Shown here: positions 63,610-64,000 of the stretch, in pieces
How the letters are laid out: the number at the start of each line of letters is the position of its first letter
How positions within the stretch are numbered: position 1 is the first letter of the stretch
NCBI GenBank assembly: GCA_963803755.1
Contig: CAWDNP010000003.1
Coordinates: 248,001-312,000 of the forward strand
Source of the DNA: CAVUPF01 sp963803755
GTDB taxonomy: Bacteria; Actinomycetota; Thermoleophilia; Solirubrobacterales; 70-9
Direction: 5' to 3'
Length of the DNA: 64,000 nt
Translations under genes and position numbers: made by a program
The notes under the pieces: model-generated
What the model was told of the DNA's origin: nothing
The model's input: the letters and a program-made list of their open reading frames with translations, nothing else
The model's database searches: none

Positions 63610-64000
63610 GGGAACCGCCGGCGATCTGGCGATCGTCCTGCACAGCCACATGCCCTACGTCGAGGGGTTCGGCACCTACCCATTCGGGGAGGAGTGGCTG
63701 TTCGATGCGGTCATCCGCTCCTACCTGCCTGTCCTGGAGGTTGCGGAGCGATTGACGATGACGGTTACCCCGGTACTGGCGGACCAGCTGGAGGACGTCG
63801 GGACGCGGGAGCGGTTACGGGAGTTCTTGGTCCGCTGGCGGATCGGGGCGGCGGAGGCCGATCTCGGTGAGGTGCCGGCGGAGTGCCGGGAGGCTTGTGG
63901 GGCGGAGCTGGATCGGTACAGGCGCGCGCTTGAGCTGCTGGACGGGGCCGGGGGAGATCCGCTGCGGCTGTTTCGCGAGGCCCAGGAGGCGGGACGGGTG
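63602..64000 (+). CDS. GH57-family glycan hydrolase or branching enzyme (partial)
   Basis: The first 133 residues, running off the window. MPEGTAGDLAIVLHSHMPYV followed by GFGTYPFGEEWLFDAVIRSY is the N-terminal beta-barrel start of GH57/DUF1957 1,4-alpha-glucan branching enzymes. The overlap with the upstream methyltransferase gene suggests one operon for alpha-glucan (glycogen or methylglucose polysaccharide) metabolism. Confidence 0.87.
   Translation, partial: MPEGTAGDLAIVLHSHMPYVEGFGTYPFGEEWLFDAVIRSYLPVLEVAERLTMTVTPVLADQLEDVGTRERLREFLVRWRIGAAEADLGEVPAECREACGAELDRYRRALELLDGAGGDPLRLFREAQEAGRV

Overview
The window is high-GC DNA from an actinobacterium, most likely class Thermoleophilia (Solirubrobacterales/Conexibacter-like soil lineage). 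The reasons are two F420-type luciferase-like oxidoreductases, ergothioneine genes (egtB, egtD), a CtpE-like P-type ATPase, an FtsZ with a long disordered N-terminus and a DVPEFL tail, and a type IV pilus (T4P) locus with Ser/Thr-rich PilN/O/P-like proteins. This is inference from gene content; there is no rRNA gene to confirm it. No tRNA, rRNA or CRISPR array was seen.

Layout. 1-14 kb is metabolic: DUF5679 zinc ribbon, thiolase, crotonase, hotdog thioesterase, P-type ATPase, two LLM oxidoreductases, transhydrogenase pntAA-AB-B, an SDR, egtB-egtD. 14-25.5 kb holds an ABC exporter, two GGDEF-EAL proteins around glpX, a GAF/degenerate-GGDEF protein and a striking MshEN protein built on eleven identical 168-bp repeats. 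25.5-27.7 kb has YihY/BrkB and the primary sigma factor. 27.7-50.3 kb is a T4P locus in two facing halves. The right-pointing half is pilT1, a thioredoxin-like membrane protein, pilB, pilT2, pilC, pilA1, pilD. The left-pointing half is three minor pilins, pilM, pilN, pilO, a PilP-position protein and pilA2. Between them (37.2-42.0 kb) lie nested mobile elements: IS982, an IS3 element split by a group II intron that itself carries a serine-recombinase fragment, and a truncated IS256. 50.4-64 kb has an HxlR regulator, a damaged unknown gene, a third GGDEF-EAL gene, two ArsA/GET3-like ATPases, parA, ftsZ, ggt, an adenylate cyclase, two methyltransferases and the start of a GH57 enzyme.

The most interesting reading is a c-di-GMP/T4P circuit. 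Upstream of pilA1 is an 89-nt element matching the c-di-GMP-I (GEMM) riboswitch. An inverted second pilin copy (about 530 bp nearly identical) has a shorter leader with a conserved outer stem but a remodelled core. Both pilin leaders are preceded by TAAA-N15-G(C/T)CGAT boxes resembling sigma-28 (FliA/WhiG) promoters, 25 nt from the outer stem in each case. Similar boxes lie just before the start codons of pilT1 and of the minor-pilin operon. Three GGDEF-EAL proteins, one degenerate GGDEF protein and the MshEN domains could make or sense the ligand.

A caution: at least ten genes, many of them conserved single-copy genes (egtB, pilT1, pilD, ArsA2, parA, ftsZ and others), are broken by single-base indels, often one extra base. 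This suggests uncorrected sequence errors as much as real pseudogenes. Such genes are annotated over their full repaired extent and the site of the break is given.
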